Assembly: GCA_003978865.1 (NCBI GenBank)
Contig: QNXS01000060.1
Location: 1 to 5,776, forward strand
Reading direction: 5' to 3'
Source: Archaeoglobus sp.
GTDB lineage: Archaea > Halobacteriota > Archaeoglobi > Archaeoglobales > Archaeoglobaceae
Length of the DNA stretch: 5,776 nucleotides
Positions 1-5,501 of the stretch are shown piece after piece. The notes under the pieces were generated by a model. That model did not search any database, had not been told where the DNA came from, and was given only the letters and a program-made list of their open reading frames with translations. The position numbers were made by a program, and so were the translations under genes. Within the stretch, counting starts at the first letter, position 1. Every line of letters starts with the position of its first letter.

Positions 1-62
1 TTGGCATACGAGACATTTCAAAAGGTCTGGAGGGATACAAATGCACTGGGCTGACAAAGTAG
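1..62 (+). other. Possible 3' end of an upstream gene overlapping lysS
   Basis: Two frames are open from the window edge into the start of lysS. One ends with TGA at 52-54 and reads ...FQKVWRDTNALG. The other ends with TAG at 60-62 and reads ...RDISKGLEGYKCTGLTK. Either would overlap lysS by 14-22 bases, which is common in compact archaeal operons, and the lysS ribosome binding site would then lie inside the upstream gene. With fewer than 20 codons visible I cannot choose a frame or name a product. It is also possible that neither frame is coding. Confidence 0.25.
29..34 (+). promoter_or_regulatory. Shine-Dalgarno of lysS
   Basis: GGAGGG lies 6 bases before the ATG at 41 and matches the archaeal anti-Shine-Dalgarno sequence well. 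The lysS frame is open back to the window edge without another ATG, so this site fixes the start at 41. Confidence 0.8.
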
Positions 63-1525
63 CGGAGGAACTTCTTAGAAGGGGGGATAAACATAGAATA
101 GCAACGGGAATAACTCCTTCAGGCCACATACATCTTGGTAACCTGAGGGAGATGCTCACTGCAGATGCTGTCAGAAGAGCCTTAGAAGATAGGGGCGGTA
201 AAGTCAAGATAATATATATAGCAGATACGTTTGACCCGCTCAGAAAAAGATACCCTTTCCTGCCTGCGGAATACGATAAGTACGTTGGAATGCCTCTAAG
301 CAGAATACCATGTCCATGTGGTGAACACAAGAACTACGCCGAACACTTTTTAGAACCGTTCCTTGAATCCCTAAAAATTTTGGGGATAGATGTTGAAGTT
401 AAGAGAGCTGACAGAATGTACAAAGAGGGAGAGTACGAGAAGGCAATAAAAATAGCTTTGAGGGAGAAGGAAAAAATAAAGAAGATTCTTGAGGAAGTTA
501 CCGGAAAAAAGTGTGATGAGAGCTGGTCACCGTTCATGCCTATCTGCGAAAATTGTGGAAGAATAAACTCAACCAAAGTTACTGGCTTCAATGAGAAACA
601 TGTACACTATGTATGCGAATGCGGGCATGAGGGTGAGGTATCTTACAGAGAGGGAAAACTCGGGTGGAGAATAGACTGGCCTGCGAGATGGGGGATACTC
701 AACATAACATGTGAACCAATGGGAAAAGACCATGCTGCCGCCGGAGGAAGCTACGATACGGGGAAAAGATTGGCAAGAGAGGTGTTTGAGATAGAACCAC
801 CATATCCGGTAGTTTACGAGTGGATACATCTTAAAGGTGTTGGGGCTATGAAAAGCTCAAAAGGTGTGGTTGTTCCCGTGAGGGAGATGGTAGAGGTACT
901 ACCTCCGGAAATAGTAAGGTACATTATAATAAGGTCAAAACCGGAGAGACACATAGACTTTGATCCCGCAACCCTTCTTGACCTTATAGACGAGTTTGAG
1001 GAAGCGTATACAAGAAAGGATAGAAGTGTTGAACTCTCTCTCGTTGAAAAAGTTAATTACTGTAAAGTTCCATTTAGACATCTCGTAGTAGTCGGGCAAA
1101 TAGCAAACTGGAATTTCAATAGGGTTATAGAGATACTGAGAAGAACGGAGTACGATGTTGATGTTGAAGATGTAAAAAGAAGAATGAGTTATGCAAAGAA
1201 GTGGCTTGAAAAGTTTGCTCCTGAAAGGATGAAATTTGAAGTAAGAGATATCAAAGAAATTAATGTGGATTTCAGTAAAAAAGAGCTTGAATTTCTTAGA
1301 AAGTTTGCAGAGGAAGTGAAGAATGATATGAAAGCTGATGATCTGCACAATCTTGTTTACGTTGTCGCCAGCAGAGTCGGTATCAAACCGGCTAAAGCAT
1401 TTAACGCTATATATAAAGCAGTACTCGGTAAAAACTATGGTCCCAGAGCTGGATACTTTATGGAATCTCTCGGAACTGACTGGATTAAGAAAAGATTCAT
1501 TAAAGTTGTAGAACTGAGAAGTTAA
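41..1525 (+). CDS. lysS: Class I lysyl-tRNA synthetase
   Basis: This enzyme charges tRNA-Lys with lysine using ATP in the cytoplasm. The 494-residue protein has the class I signature rather than the class II fold used by most bacteria and eukaryotes. The HIGH-type motif is HLGN at residues 31-34, preceded by TPSG, and the KMSKS-type loop is MKSSK at 270-274. Between them is the family stretch EPMGKDHAAAGGSYDTGK (225-242), which lines the active site. Cysteines C169, C172, C192 and C194 form a CxxC...CxC zinc-binding set, and C91/C93 form a further CPC pair. The C-terminal third is helical, as expected for the anticodon-binding alpha-helix-cage domain of this family. Length is close to the usual archaeal size of about 500 residues, with no frameshift or missing motif. 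The strong upstream Shine-Dalgarno supports the ATG used. It is the first complete gene of a plus-strand run and is very probably the cell's housekeeping LysRS. Confidence 0.97.
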   Translation: MHWADKVAEELLRRGDKHRIATGITPSGHIHLGNLREMLTADAVRRALEDRGGKVKIIYIADTFDPLRKRYPFLPAEYDKYVGMPLSRIPCPCGEHKNYAEHFLEPFLESLKILGIDVEVKRADRMYKEGEYEKAIKIALREKEKIKKILEEVTGKKCDESWSPFMPICENCGRINSTKVTGFNEKHVHYVCECGHEGEVSYREGKLGWRIDWPARWGILNITCEPMGKDHAAAGGSYDTGKRLAREVFEIEPPYPVVYEWIHLKGVGAMKSSKGVVVPVREMVEVLPPEIVRYIIIRSKPERHIDFDPATLLDLIDEFEEAYTRKDRSVELSLVEKVNYCKVPFRHLVVVGQIANWNFNRVIEILRRTEYDVDVEDVKRRMSYAKKWLEKFAPERMKFEVRDIKEINVDFSKKELEFLRKFAEEVKNDMKADDLHNLVYVVASRVGIKPAKAFNAIYKAVLGKNYGPRAGYFMESLGTDWIKKRFIKVVELRS

Positions 1526-1546
1526 TTAATTTTTAATTAAAATTAA
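1526..1546 (+). repeat. AT-only inverted repeat between lysS and the radical SAM gene
   Basis: TTAATTTT and AAAATTAA form perfect 8-bp arms around a 5-base spacer, directly after the lysS stop. All bases are A or T, so a hairpin would be weak at high temperature. The T-rich left arm could help termination after lysS. The same stretch could instead be a TATA-like box for the radical SAM gene: its centre lies about 25 bases before the ATG at 1561, the spacing expected for a leaderless or nearly leaderless archaeal transcript. The sequence cannot decide between these. Confidence 0.4.
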
Positions 1547-1560
1547 AAAATAGGTAAAAA

Positions 1561-2601
1561 ATGAAAACCAACATGAAGGACAGGAAGCCAACAAGGATTG
1601 AAGCTGGAAGTTACTATACATACCTGAGTGAAGGTTGTAGGCTATGCAGGAGAGGAGCAAAATTAGTTCTGTTTGTAACGGGATTGTGCCCGAACTCATG
1701 CTTTTACTGTCCAATTTCTGAAGAAAGAAAGGGAAAAGATGTGATATTTGCAAATGAGAGAGAGGTCAAAACTTTGGAGGATATTGTAAAAGAAATAGAG
1801 CTTATGAGTGCAGAAGGCGCATCAATAACTGGGGGTGAACCTTTTTTCACTCTTGAAAAAACACTGGAAATAGCAAGATTTCTGAAAAAATTTGACCTTC
1901 ACATTCATGTGTATACAAGTTTACCGAGAGAGGATGCTGTAGTAAAGATATCTCAATACGTTGATGAAATTAGGTTTCACCCAGTAAAACCTATAAAACT
2001 GTACGATAAGCCCGTAAAGACAGCAAAAAAGCTTGGACTTGAAGTTGGAATCGAAATTCCAGCTTTAAATTTCGATAAGAATATTGTGAGCTTCGTAAAT
2101 AAGCATGATATATTTATGAACTTAAACGAGCTTGAATTTTCAGCAACAAATCAGGAGAGGCTAATTAGCATGGGTTTTGAATCAGGAGAATTCTTTGAAG
2201 CCAAGGGTTGCAGAGAAATTGCCGAGAAGTACCTCAAGACAGTCGAGAAATTCCATTACTGCACAGTCCTGTTCAAAGACAGGGCACAGATGAGGAGGAG
2301 GTTAATAAGAATGGCTATGAACCACCCCGACTTCTATTTAGTGACAAATGATGGGACATTGATATGTGGCAGGATTGAATGTTCAAAAGAAGAATTCAAA
2401 AAGCTGAAAAGAATTCTTGATGAAATGGATGTAGAGTATAAAATCTATAAAATCTCTGAACTACAGAAAGTGATTGTTGAGCTCTCAGCCGAACTTGCAG
2501 AGAAGTTGAGTGAAGATTTAAAAGCTGAGGGATTTAGTGTGAGTATAGTCGAAAGGTATCCAACTGCCAACAGACTGGTTGTGGAGAAAGTACCTCTGTA
2601 A
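1561..2601 (+). CDS. Radical SAM protein, COG2108-like (pyruvate formate-lyase activase-related), substrate unknown
   Basis: This 346-residue protein carries the radical SAM cluster motif CPNSCFYC (C43, C47, C50; CX3CX2C), which binds a 4Fe-4S cluster that cleaves S-adenosylmethionine. It is followed by ITGGEP (89-94), the GGE motif that contacts the SAM amino group. The order, together with CRLC (C26, C29) just before the cluster, fits the archaeal COG2108 group related to pyruvate formate-lyase activating enzymes, whose substrate is unknown as far as I know. A second set of cysteines near the C-terminus (C217, C234, C269, C274) could bind an auxiliary cluster or a metal; this is inference. 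The segment FKDRAQMRRRLIRMA (about 238-252) is strongly basic. AGGT at 1552-1555, 5 bases before the ATG at 1561, favours that start over the second Met (residue 5). It lies 35 bases after lysS and 27 bases before the DUF2551 start. A three-codon tandem duplication (YKIYKI) near residue 295 keeps the frame. Confidence 0.9.
   Translation: MKTNMKDRKPTRIEAGSYYTYLSEGCRLCRRGAKLVLFVTGLCPNSCFYCPISEERKGKDVIFANEREVKTLEDIVKEIELMSAEGASITGGEPFFTLEKTLEIARFLKKFDLHIHVYTSLPREDAVVKISQYVDEIRFHPVKPIKLYDKPVKTAKKLGLEVGIEIPALNFDKNIVSFVNKHDIFMNLNELEFSATNQERLISMGFESGEFFEAKGCREIAEKYLKTVEKFHYCTVLFKDRAQMRRRLIRMAMNHPDFYLVTNDGTLICGRIECSKEEFKKLKRILDEMDVEYKIYKISELQKVIVELSAELAEKLSEDLKAEGFSVSIVERYPTANRLVVEKVPL
2437..2454 (+). 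repeat. In-frame 9-bp tandem duplication in the radical SAM gene
   Basis: TATAAAATC occurs twice back to back and is identical in both copies. It encodes the repeated tripeptide within EYKIYKIS, in the C-terminal part of the radical SAM protein. The period is a multiple of three, so the reading frame is kept. Confidence 0.85.
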
Positions 2602-2614
2602 ATGTACAAAGTTT

Positions 2615-2619
2615 GAGGT
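2615..2619 (+). promoter_or_regulatory. Shine-Dalgarno that sets the DUF2551 start
   Basis: GAGGT abuts the first ATG (2620), which is too close to act for it. It lies 9 bases before the second ATG (2629), a usable spacing. This points to translation starting at 2629. Confidence 0.6.
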
Positions 2620-2628
2620 ATGATTGGA

Positions 2629-2925
2629 ATGAAACAGGAGGAAATTAAGGTAAGATTGAAAAAATATCTTGAAAGGGATAGAAACGGTATAAGAAGGGAA
2701 CTCTTAAAGATACTGCTTGATGGGGAGAAGTACACAACTGACGAAATATACAATAGATTGAAGGACAGACTCAACGTGAGCGTGAACAAAAGAGGGGTTT
2801 CGGCAATGGTCGGTCTTATGTGTGCAAGGCTTGGAATACTGAAAACAGAGCTTGGCGAGAGAAATAAATATTACATAAAACCAGAGTATGTTGATTTAGT
2901 TAAAGAATTTATAGATATAAATTGA
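2629..2925 (+). CDS. DUF2551 family small winged-helix protein
   Basis: The 98-residue protein matches my memory of the archaeal DUF2551 family found in methanogens and Archaeoglobi, notably through GIRRELLKILL (20-30), TTDEIYNRL (36-44) and KRGVSAMVGLMCARLGIL (54-71). The predicted layout is a winged helix-turn-helix: an N-terminal basic helix, helix 2 around 36-46, a possible recognition helix around 54-68, and a wing around 70-83 ending in NKYYI. No catalytic motif or membrane segment is visible. A DNA-binding regulatory role is plausible from the fold but is inference, because the family has no established function that I know of. The start is chosen from the GAGGT spacing; the ATG at 2620 would add three residues (MIG). 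It follows the radical SAM gene by 27 bases and is probably co-transcribed with it, and the oligo-T terminator lies shortly after its stop. Confidence 0.88.
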   Translation: MKQEEIKVRLKKYLERDRNGIRRELLKILLDGEKYTTDEIYNRLKDRLNVSVNKRGVSAMVGLMCARLGILKTELGERNKYYIKPEYVDLVKEFIDIN

Positions 2926-2979
2926 TTATGGAGGATTAACGAGTTACTCCTGAATTGCAAGCTATGCTATTATAATCTT

Positions 2980-3016
2980 TTATATATCTTTAATTAATTT
3001 AAATTAACTTTTTTTA
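2980..3016 (+). terminator. Oligo-T terminator of the lysS/radical SAM/DUF2551 run
   Basis: Short T-rich stretches are followed by a run of seven T at 3009-3015, within 90 bases of the DUF2551 stop. Archaeal RNA polymerase ends transcription at such T tracts without needing a hairpin. No strong hairpin precedes it. The nearest, GGAG (2930-2933) with CTCC (2947-2950), has short arms. Confidence 0.5.
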
Positions 3017-3089
3017 TCAGTCTCTGCATAAACTAAGCTTATCTGTTGGACAGACACCTTTAAGATACCATGCTATAGGGTTTTCGGAG

Positions 3090-3104
3090 AAAAGTATTTA
3101 AAAG
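3090..3104 (+). promoter_or_regulatory. TATA-like box with BRE-like upstream element, no obvious gene
   Basis: TATTTAAAAG (3095-3104) is preceded by GGAGAAAAG, resembling an archaeal BRE plus TATA box. Transcription would start near 3125. The only nearby plus-strand frame is a 21-codon ATG ORF (3135-3200) without a ribosome binding site, which I do not call a gene. It may drive a small RNA or the ORF at 3341, or be a relic. TTTTAAATA on the other strand is an equally AT-rich alternative. Confidence 0.3.
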
Positions 3105-3119
3105 CAAGCTTTACAGATG

Positions 3120-3132
3120 TCGGTTTCGGTTT
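3120..3132 (+). repeat. 6-bp tandem duplication
   Basis: TCGGTT occurs twice in a row (3120-3125 and 3126-3131), with the period holding one further base. It lies just downstream of the TATA-like box, near where a transcript would start. Confidence 0.6.
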
Positions 3133-3160
3133 TTATGTTCACGTTCTCTTGGGTTAAATC

Positions 3161-3179
3161 TTTTGGATTGTTTTGGATT
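3161..3179 (+). repeat. 10-bp tandem duplication
   Basis: TTTTGGATT(G/A) occurs twice, head to tail, with period 10. The copies differ only in the last base of the second (3180). It lies in non-coding DNA. Confidence 0.7.
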
Positions 3180-3204
3180 AAACGGGTTGATTGTTATTAA
3201 TTAT

Positions 3205-3285
3205 TTAAATTAAATTATTTACCTTCCGAACCTGATCACTTATCTTCATCGAAGCCAGCACATCGTCAAGCCTGTTGTTCATCAT
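3205..3285 (-). pseudogene. Possible small ORF or gene fragment, unidentified
   Basis: A minus-strand frame starts with two ATG codons (3285-3280) and reads MMNNRLDDVLASMKISD then QVRK before entering AT-only DNA and a TAA at 3205. The first 20 or so codons look protein-like and use less A/T than their surroundings, while the end looks like non-coding DNA read in frame. That suggests the start of a gene whose remainder is gone. The ribosome binding site is weak (GTGA right before the ATG). I do not recognise the family, and chance is a real alternative. Confidence 0.25.
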
Positions 3286-3340
3286 TCACGAAATATAAAC
3301 CAAAATTGAATACTGTTGAAAGTATGAATGAAGTGAAATT

Positions 3341-3553
3341 TTGAAAAGAATAGAAGAACAGAAAGAGCTTGAAGAAATCATAGGTGACATGGAGACCTTT
3401 GAAAGGGAATACCGAAAAATAGCTCTCAAAGAGCTGAAAAAGATTGAATTTGTTGTACAACTTAACAAACTTAAAAAACTGATCTGTAAACGTCTATCAC
3501 TCTTTCTGCGATACTGTCCCAGTCATACTCCCTCAATTCAACCCGGACTTTAA
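3341..3553 (+). CDS. Small coiled-coil-like ORF, probably truncated, unidentified
   Basis: A TTG-started frame encodes 70 residues. Residues 1-45 are highly charged and helical (KRIEEQKELEEII, then FEREYRKIALKELKKIEF), with heptad-like spacing of I/L. From about residue 45 the frame runs antisense through the 3' end of the GT4 gene, and its character changes (SHTPSIQPGL), so the end is probably not native. Upstream, ATG at 3324 begins MNEVKF and then meets a TGA; one extra T in the T4 run at 3339-3342 would join it to this frame, giving MNEVKFLKRIEEQ. The gene may therefore be broken at both ends. The helical part reminds me of small archaeal antitoxin-like proteins, but that is a weak memory-based guess. 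No partner toxin gene is present. Confidence 0.3.
   Translation: MKRIEEQKELEEIIGDMETFEREYRKIALKELKKIEFVVQLNKLKKLICKRLSLFLRYCPSHTPSIQPGL
3415..3435 (-). terminator. Hairpin plus T5 tract after the glycosyltransferase operon
   Basis: Read on the minus strand, AGCTCT-TTG-AGAGCT (3435-3421) forms a perfect 6-bp stem with a 3-base loop. One A and then TTTTT (3419-3415) follow. It starts about 36 bases after the GT4 stop. The arrangement looks like an intrinsic terminator; in archaea the T tract would be the active part. It overlaps the small plus-strand ORF, which weakens the case for that ORF being intact. Confidence 0.45.
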
Positions 3554-4526
3554 CTTCTGCTGCCCTTCTTATGACTTCCGCAAGCTCTTTTGGAGAAATA
3601 CCGCTACTAACAGCAAAAACACAGTCAAATTTCTCGGCAAATTCTTTTAAAGCTCCACTATTACTCACCACAGCCGGACTTCCGCAGGCTAAAGCTTCTA
3701 AGACTGTTATCCCGAATGCCTCCACCGGTGAAAGATTTACGAAAACTGAGCAGGTTTTAAGCCATCTGTATTTTGTCTCTTCATCTATAAAGCCTACGAG
3801 TTTTACTCTGTCTTCAAGCCCCAATCTTCCAATAAGCTTCCTTAATTCCCTCTCAAAGCTGCCCTTTCCGGCAATGTAAAATTGAAAATCATCGAGGTAT
3901 TTCATAGATTTGACAACTATATGTATATTTTTGTATTTCTCAATCCTTCCAACGTAAAGGATCAGTTTATTGGAGAATTCAAAAGAACTGATGTTCCGTA
4001 TTTTATCTAAGCTTACACCGTTAGGTATAACCACTGCATCAACACCGAAGTCACTTCTGACCAGCATTCTTTCATAATTTGAAACACATATTACCGCATC
4101 AGCTTTTTTAAAAATTATTAAACCAAACAGCCTGTACGGTTTCAACAATAGATTCCTTACAGTACTTCCCCCTTTTCCGTGGTAATGAGGTGTAAAAATT
4201 AGTTTATTCCGCTTTGCTAATGCTGCAAACAATGCCGGAAATGCATGGTAGTTGTGAGCGTGAACGACATCGTATCTGTCAGAATTTCTCTTCAGATACC
4301 TGTATAGATCCGGAGAAAAGTAGTATGCTTCAGATGGAGCGTAAGATTTGAACCTTCTAACAGTAATTCCTTCAATTTTTTCTATACTATTCAAACTTCC
4401 GGATAGATCTGTTGTAAGGACTTCAACATCAAACTCCTCAGCCAGTCTTTTCGAAAGCTCATAGACGTGGGTTTCAATTCCTCCAGTGTGCGGGGGAAAA
4501 CGATGGCAAACTTGGCAAATTTTCAT
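3471..4526 (-). CDS. Family 4 glycosyltransferase (GT-B fold)
   Basis: This 351-residue enzyme likely transfers a sugar from a nucleotide-sugar donor to a glycan or lipid-linked acceptor with retention of configuration. The N-terminal acceptor half starts MKICQVCHRFPP and has GGIETHVYEL (15-24) and the HAHNYH segment (89-94). IPNGV (167-171) leads into the donor-binding half, with VGRIEKYKN (192-200), the glycine-rich IAGKGSFE, and the EX7E-type motif with E269 and E277 in EAFGITVLEAL. Length is typical of GT4, and no signal peptide or membrane span is seen, so it is cytosolic or peripherally membrane-bound. The start is ATG at 4526; a TTG directly before it would add one residue but has no support. 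No good Shine-Dalgarno precedes the start, unlike the GT2 gene 42 bases upstream, so translation may depend on the upstream gene or on a leaderless internal transcript. Donor and acceptor cannot be read from sequence; mannosyltransferase- or PimA-like assignments would be guesses. Confidence 0.93.
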   Translation of the reverse strand: MKICQVCHRFPPHTGGIETHVYELSKRLAEEFDVEVLTTDLSGSLNSIEKIEGITVRRFKSYAPSEAYYFSPDLYRYLKRNSDRYDVVHAHNYHAFPALFAALAKRNKLIFTPHYHGKGGSTVRNLLLKPYRLFGLIIFKKADAVICVSNYERMLVRSDFGVDAVVIPNGVSLDKIRNISSFEFSNKLILYVGRIEKYKNIHIVVKSMKYLDDFQFYIAGKGSFERELRKLIGRLGLEDRVKLVGFIDEETKYRWLKTCSVFVNLSPVEAFGITVLEALACGSPAVVSNSGALKEFAEKFDCVFAVSSGISPKELAEVIRRAAEVKVRVELREYDWDSIAERVIDVYRSVF

Positions 4527-4568
4527 CAAAATTAAAATTACCGCTTCTGTATTAAGCTTACTGCCTGA

Positions 4569-5450
4569 CTATCTAATTGTTCTTCCCACAATATTTCCCA
4601 CAACCACCATCAATACTACCACAAGCAATCCTGTGAGCTCCAGAAATGATGCTCTTCTAACTTTGTCCGGTATAGATTTAAAAATTAAGTAACGTAGGTA
4701 ATTGTATTCTCCCTTTAACGGGTATTCTCTTGCGAGCAAGGCTTTAGAATATCCCTCGTAGTAACTTCTCTTCAAAACATACTTCAGTCTTGCTCTATTT
4801 CTGGGAACTCGATGATACACCACAACTTCAGGATCATAAACTATTTTCGCAGACGGTATTAACTTCTTTAGCCTCATTGCAAATTCTGCCTCTTCCCCGC
4901 TCAGCAACTTCTTGCCGTACCTCCCTACTTCTGTTCTGAACAGTCCAGCCACTTCAAAAGCTTCCTTTCTGAAGCTCATGTTAGCACCGATAGGATTTCT
5001 CACTTCCGACCTTCTTTCGGGCATTCCTTTATATGTGCATCCTACCACCCAGTCCAACTCCTCAGGCAACCATCTTGGTCTGCATTCATCGAAAACGGGA
5101 ACTATCTTACCCCCAACACCCCATACTTTTTTGTCCCTGTAATTTTTTATCATGTTTTCGAGCCACCTGTGATCCGGCCAAGCATCATCGTCTATAAACG
5201 CTATGACATCCCCTTTTGCAATTTTAACACCACTATTTCTCGCGTTGGAGAGGCCGAACCCATCGGACGCTACAATTTTAACGCATTCTGGAACTACTCC
5301 ACTGTAAAAGTCTATTAACTCATCTACCGGATCCAACACCAAGATTATCTCATCCGGTTTGTGTGTTTGTTCCCTCAACAACCTTATGCATTTCAGAACA
5401 TCGTTGTATCTCTCCTCAGTGTAAGTTGAGATTATTACGGACGTGATCAC
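4569..5450 (-). CDS. Family 2 glycosyltransferase with C-terminal membrane anchor, AglG-like
   Basis: The 293-residue protein has a GT-A catalytic domain: SVIISTYTEERY at the N-terminus, the metal and nucleotide-sugar binding DDD at 87-89 (FIDDDAWPD), and GEE at 185-187 as the likely catalytic acid/base region. RWLPEELDWVVG (126-137) and VRNPIGANMSFR (150-161) closely resemble haloarchaeal AglG-type enzymes that add glucuronic acid to glucosyl-dolichyl phosphate during N-glycan assembly. One hydrophobic segment at about 269-289 would anchor the C-terminus in the membrane, with the catalytic domain in the cytoplasm. The start is GTG at 5450: GCGGAGGT (5463-5456) lies 5 bases upstream, and the overlapping ATG at 5452 meets TGA at once in its own frame. 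It is the first gene of a two-gene operon with the GT4 enzyme. The family and fold are clear; the glucuronosyl donor and dolichyl acceptor are inferred from resemblance and may differ. Confidence 0.92.
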   Translation of the reverse strand: MITSVIISTYTEERYNDVLKCIRLLREQTHKPDEIILVLDPVDELIDFYSGVVPECVKIVASDGFGLSNARNSGVKIAKGDVIAFIDDDAWPDHRWLENMIKNYRDKKVWGVGGKIVPVFDECRPRWLPEELDWVVGCTYKGMPERRSEVRNPIGANMSFRKEAFEVAGLFRTEVGRYGKKLLSGEEAEFAMRLKKLIPSAKIVYDPEVVVYHRVPRNRARLKYVLKRSYYEGYSKALLAREYPLKGEYNYLRYLIFKSIPDKVRRASFLELTGLLVVVLMVVVGNIVGRTIR

Positions 5451-5455
5451 ATCAA

Positions 5456-5463
5456 ACCTCCGC
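5456..5463 (-). promoter_or_regulatory. Strong Shine-Dalgarno of the GT2 gene
   Basis: On the minus strand GCGGAGGT lies 5 bases before the GTG at 5450. It decides for GTG over the ATG two bases earlier, whose frame ends immediately. Confidence 0.85.
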
Positions 5464-5475
5464 TATTTTTTAGTA

Positions 5476-5501
5476 TTCTACTCAATGTTCTACTCAATGT
5501 T
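5476..5501 (+). repeat. Perfect 12-bp tandem duplication
   Basis: TTCTACTCAATG occurs twice with no mismatch (5476-5487 and 5488-5499), with the period holding for two more bases. It lies 26-51 bases upstream of the GT2 start, in its presumed leader or promoter. Confidence 0.9.

Larger units (their letters stand above)
2926..3340. other. Gene-poor AT-rich stretch between the two operons
   Basis: No convincing complete gene is visible on either strand in about 415 bases. The stretch contains an oligo-T terminator region (2980-3016), a TATA-like box (3090-3104), two short tandem duplications (3120-3132 and 3161-3179), AT-only blocks around 2989-3007 and 3194-3221, and two minus-strand open pieces with less AT-rich, protein-like sequence (3017-3097 and 3205-3285). 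I found no tRNA, rRNA, CRISPR array or convincing C/D box RNA. GGAGG at 2930-2934 looks like a ribosome binding site, but no start codon with a usable reading frame follows it. Confidence 0.7.

Noticed and set aside
334..1348. Long minus-strand frames opposite lysS
   Set aside because: They lie antisense to a gene with all expected class I LysRS motifs. Their products are rich in F, S and Y and typical of antisense reading, and they have no ribosome binding sites.
2445..2789. Minus-strand frame of 114 codons across the radical SAM/DUF2551 junction
   Set aside because: It is antisense to two well-supported genes, with low-complexity S/L/F-rich composition typical of a shadow frame.
2930..2950. 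GGAGG at 2930-2934 as a ribosome binding site for another gene
   Set aside because: No start codon at usable distance opens a frame of meaningful length.
2989..3221. AT-only blocks (TTTAAATTAA-like) as insertion-sequence ends or attachment sites
   Set aside because: Similar AT-rich words also appear at 1526-1546 and 5537-5550. There is no transposase, no matched terminal inverted repeats and no target duplication around them, so base composition explains them.
3223..3285. Possible C/D box small RNA on the minus strand (ATGATGA near 3285, GATGA near 3247)
   Set aside because: A box C-like sequence is present, but no proper CTGA boxes D or D' with correct spacing could be found.
3266..3468. 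Two overlapping minus-strand frames opposite the small ORF at 3341
   Set aside because: Their composition is F/S-rich and low-complexity, they have no ribosome binding site, and the plus-strand helical frame explains the lack of stops better.
3571..5142. Plus-strand frames opposite the glycosyltransferases (3571-3879, 4486-4692, 4912-5142)
   Set aside because: They are antisense to GT4 and GT2, whose motifs are complete. The products are S/P/T-rich and match no family I know.
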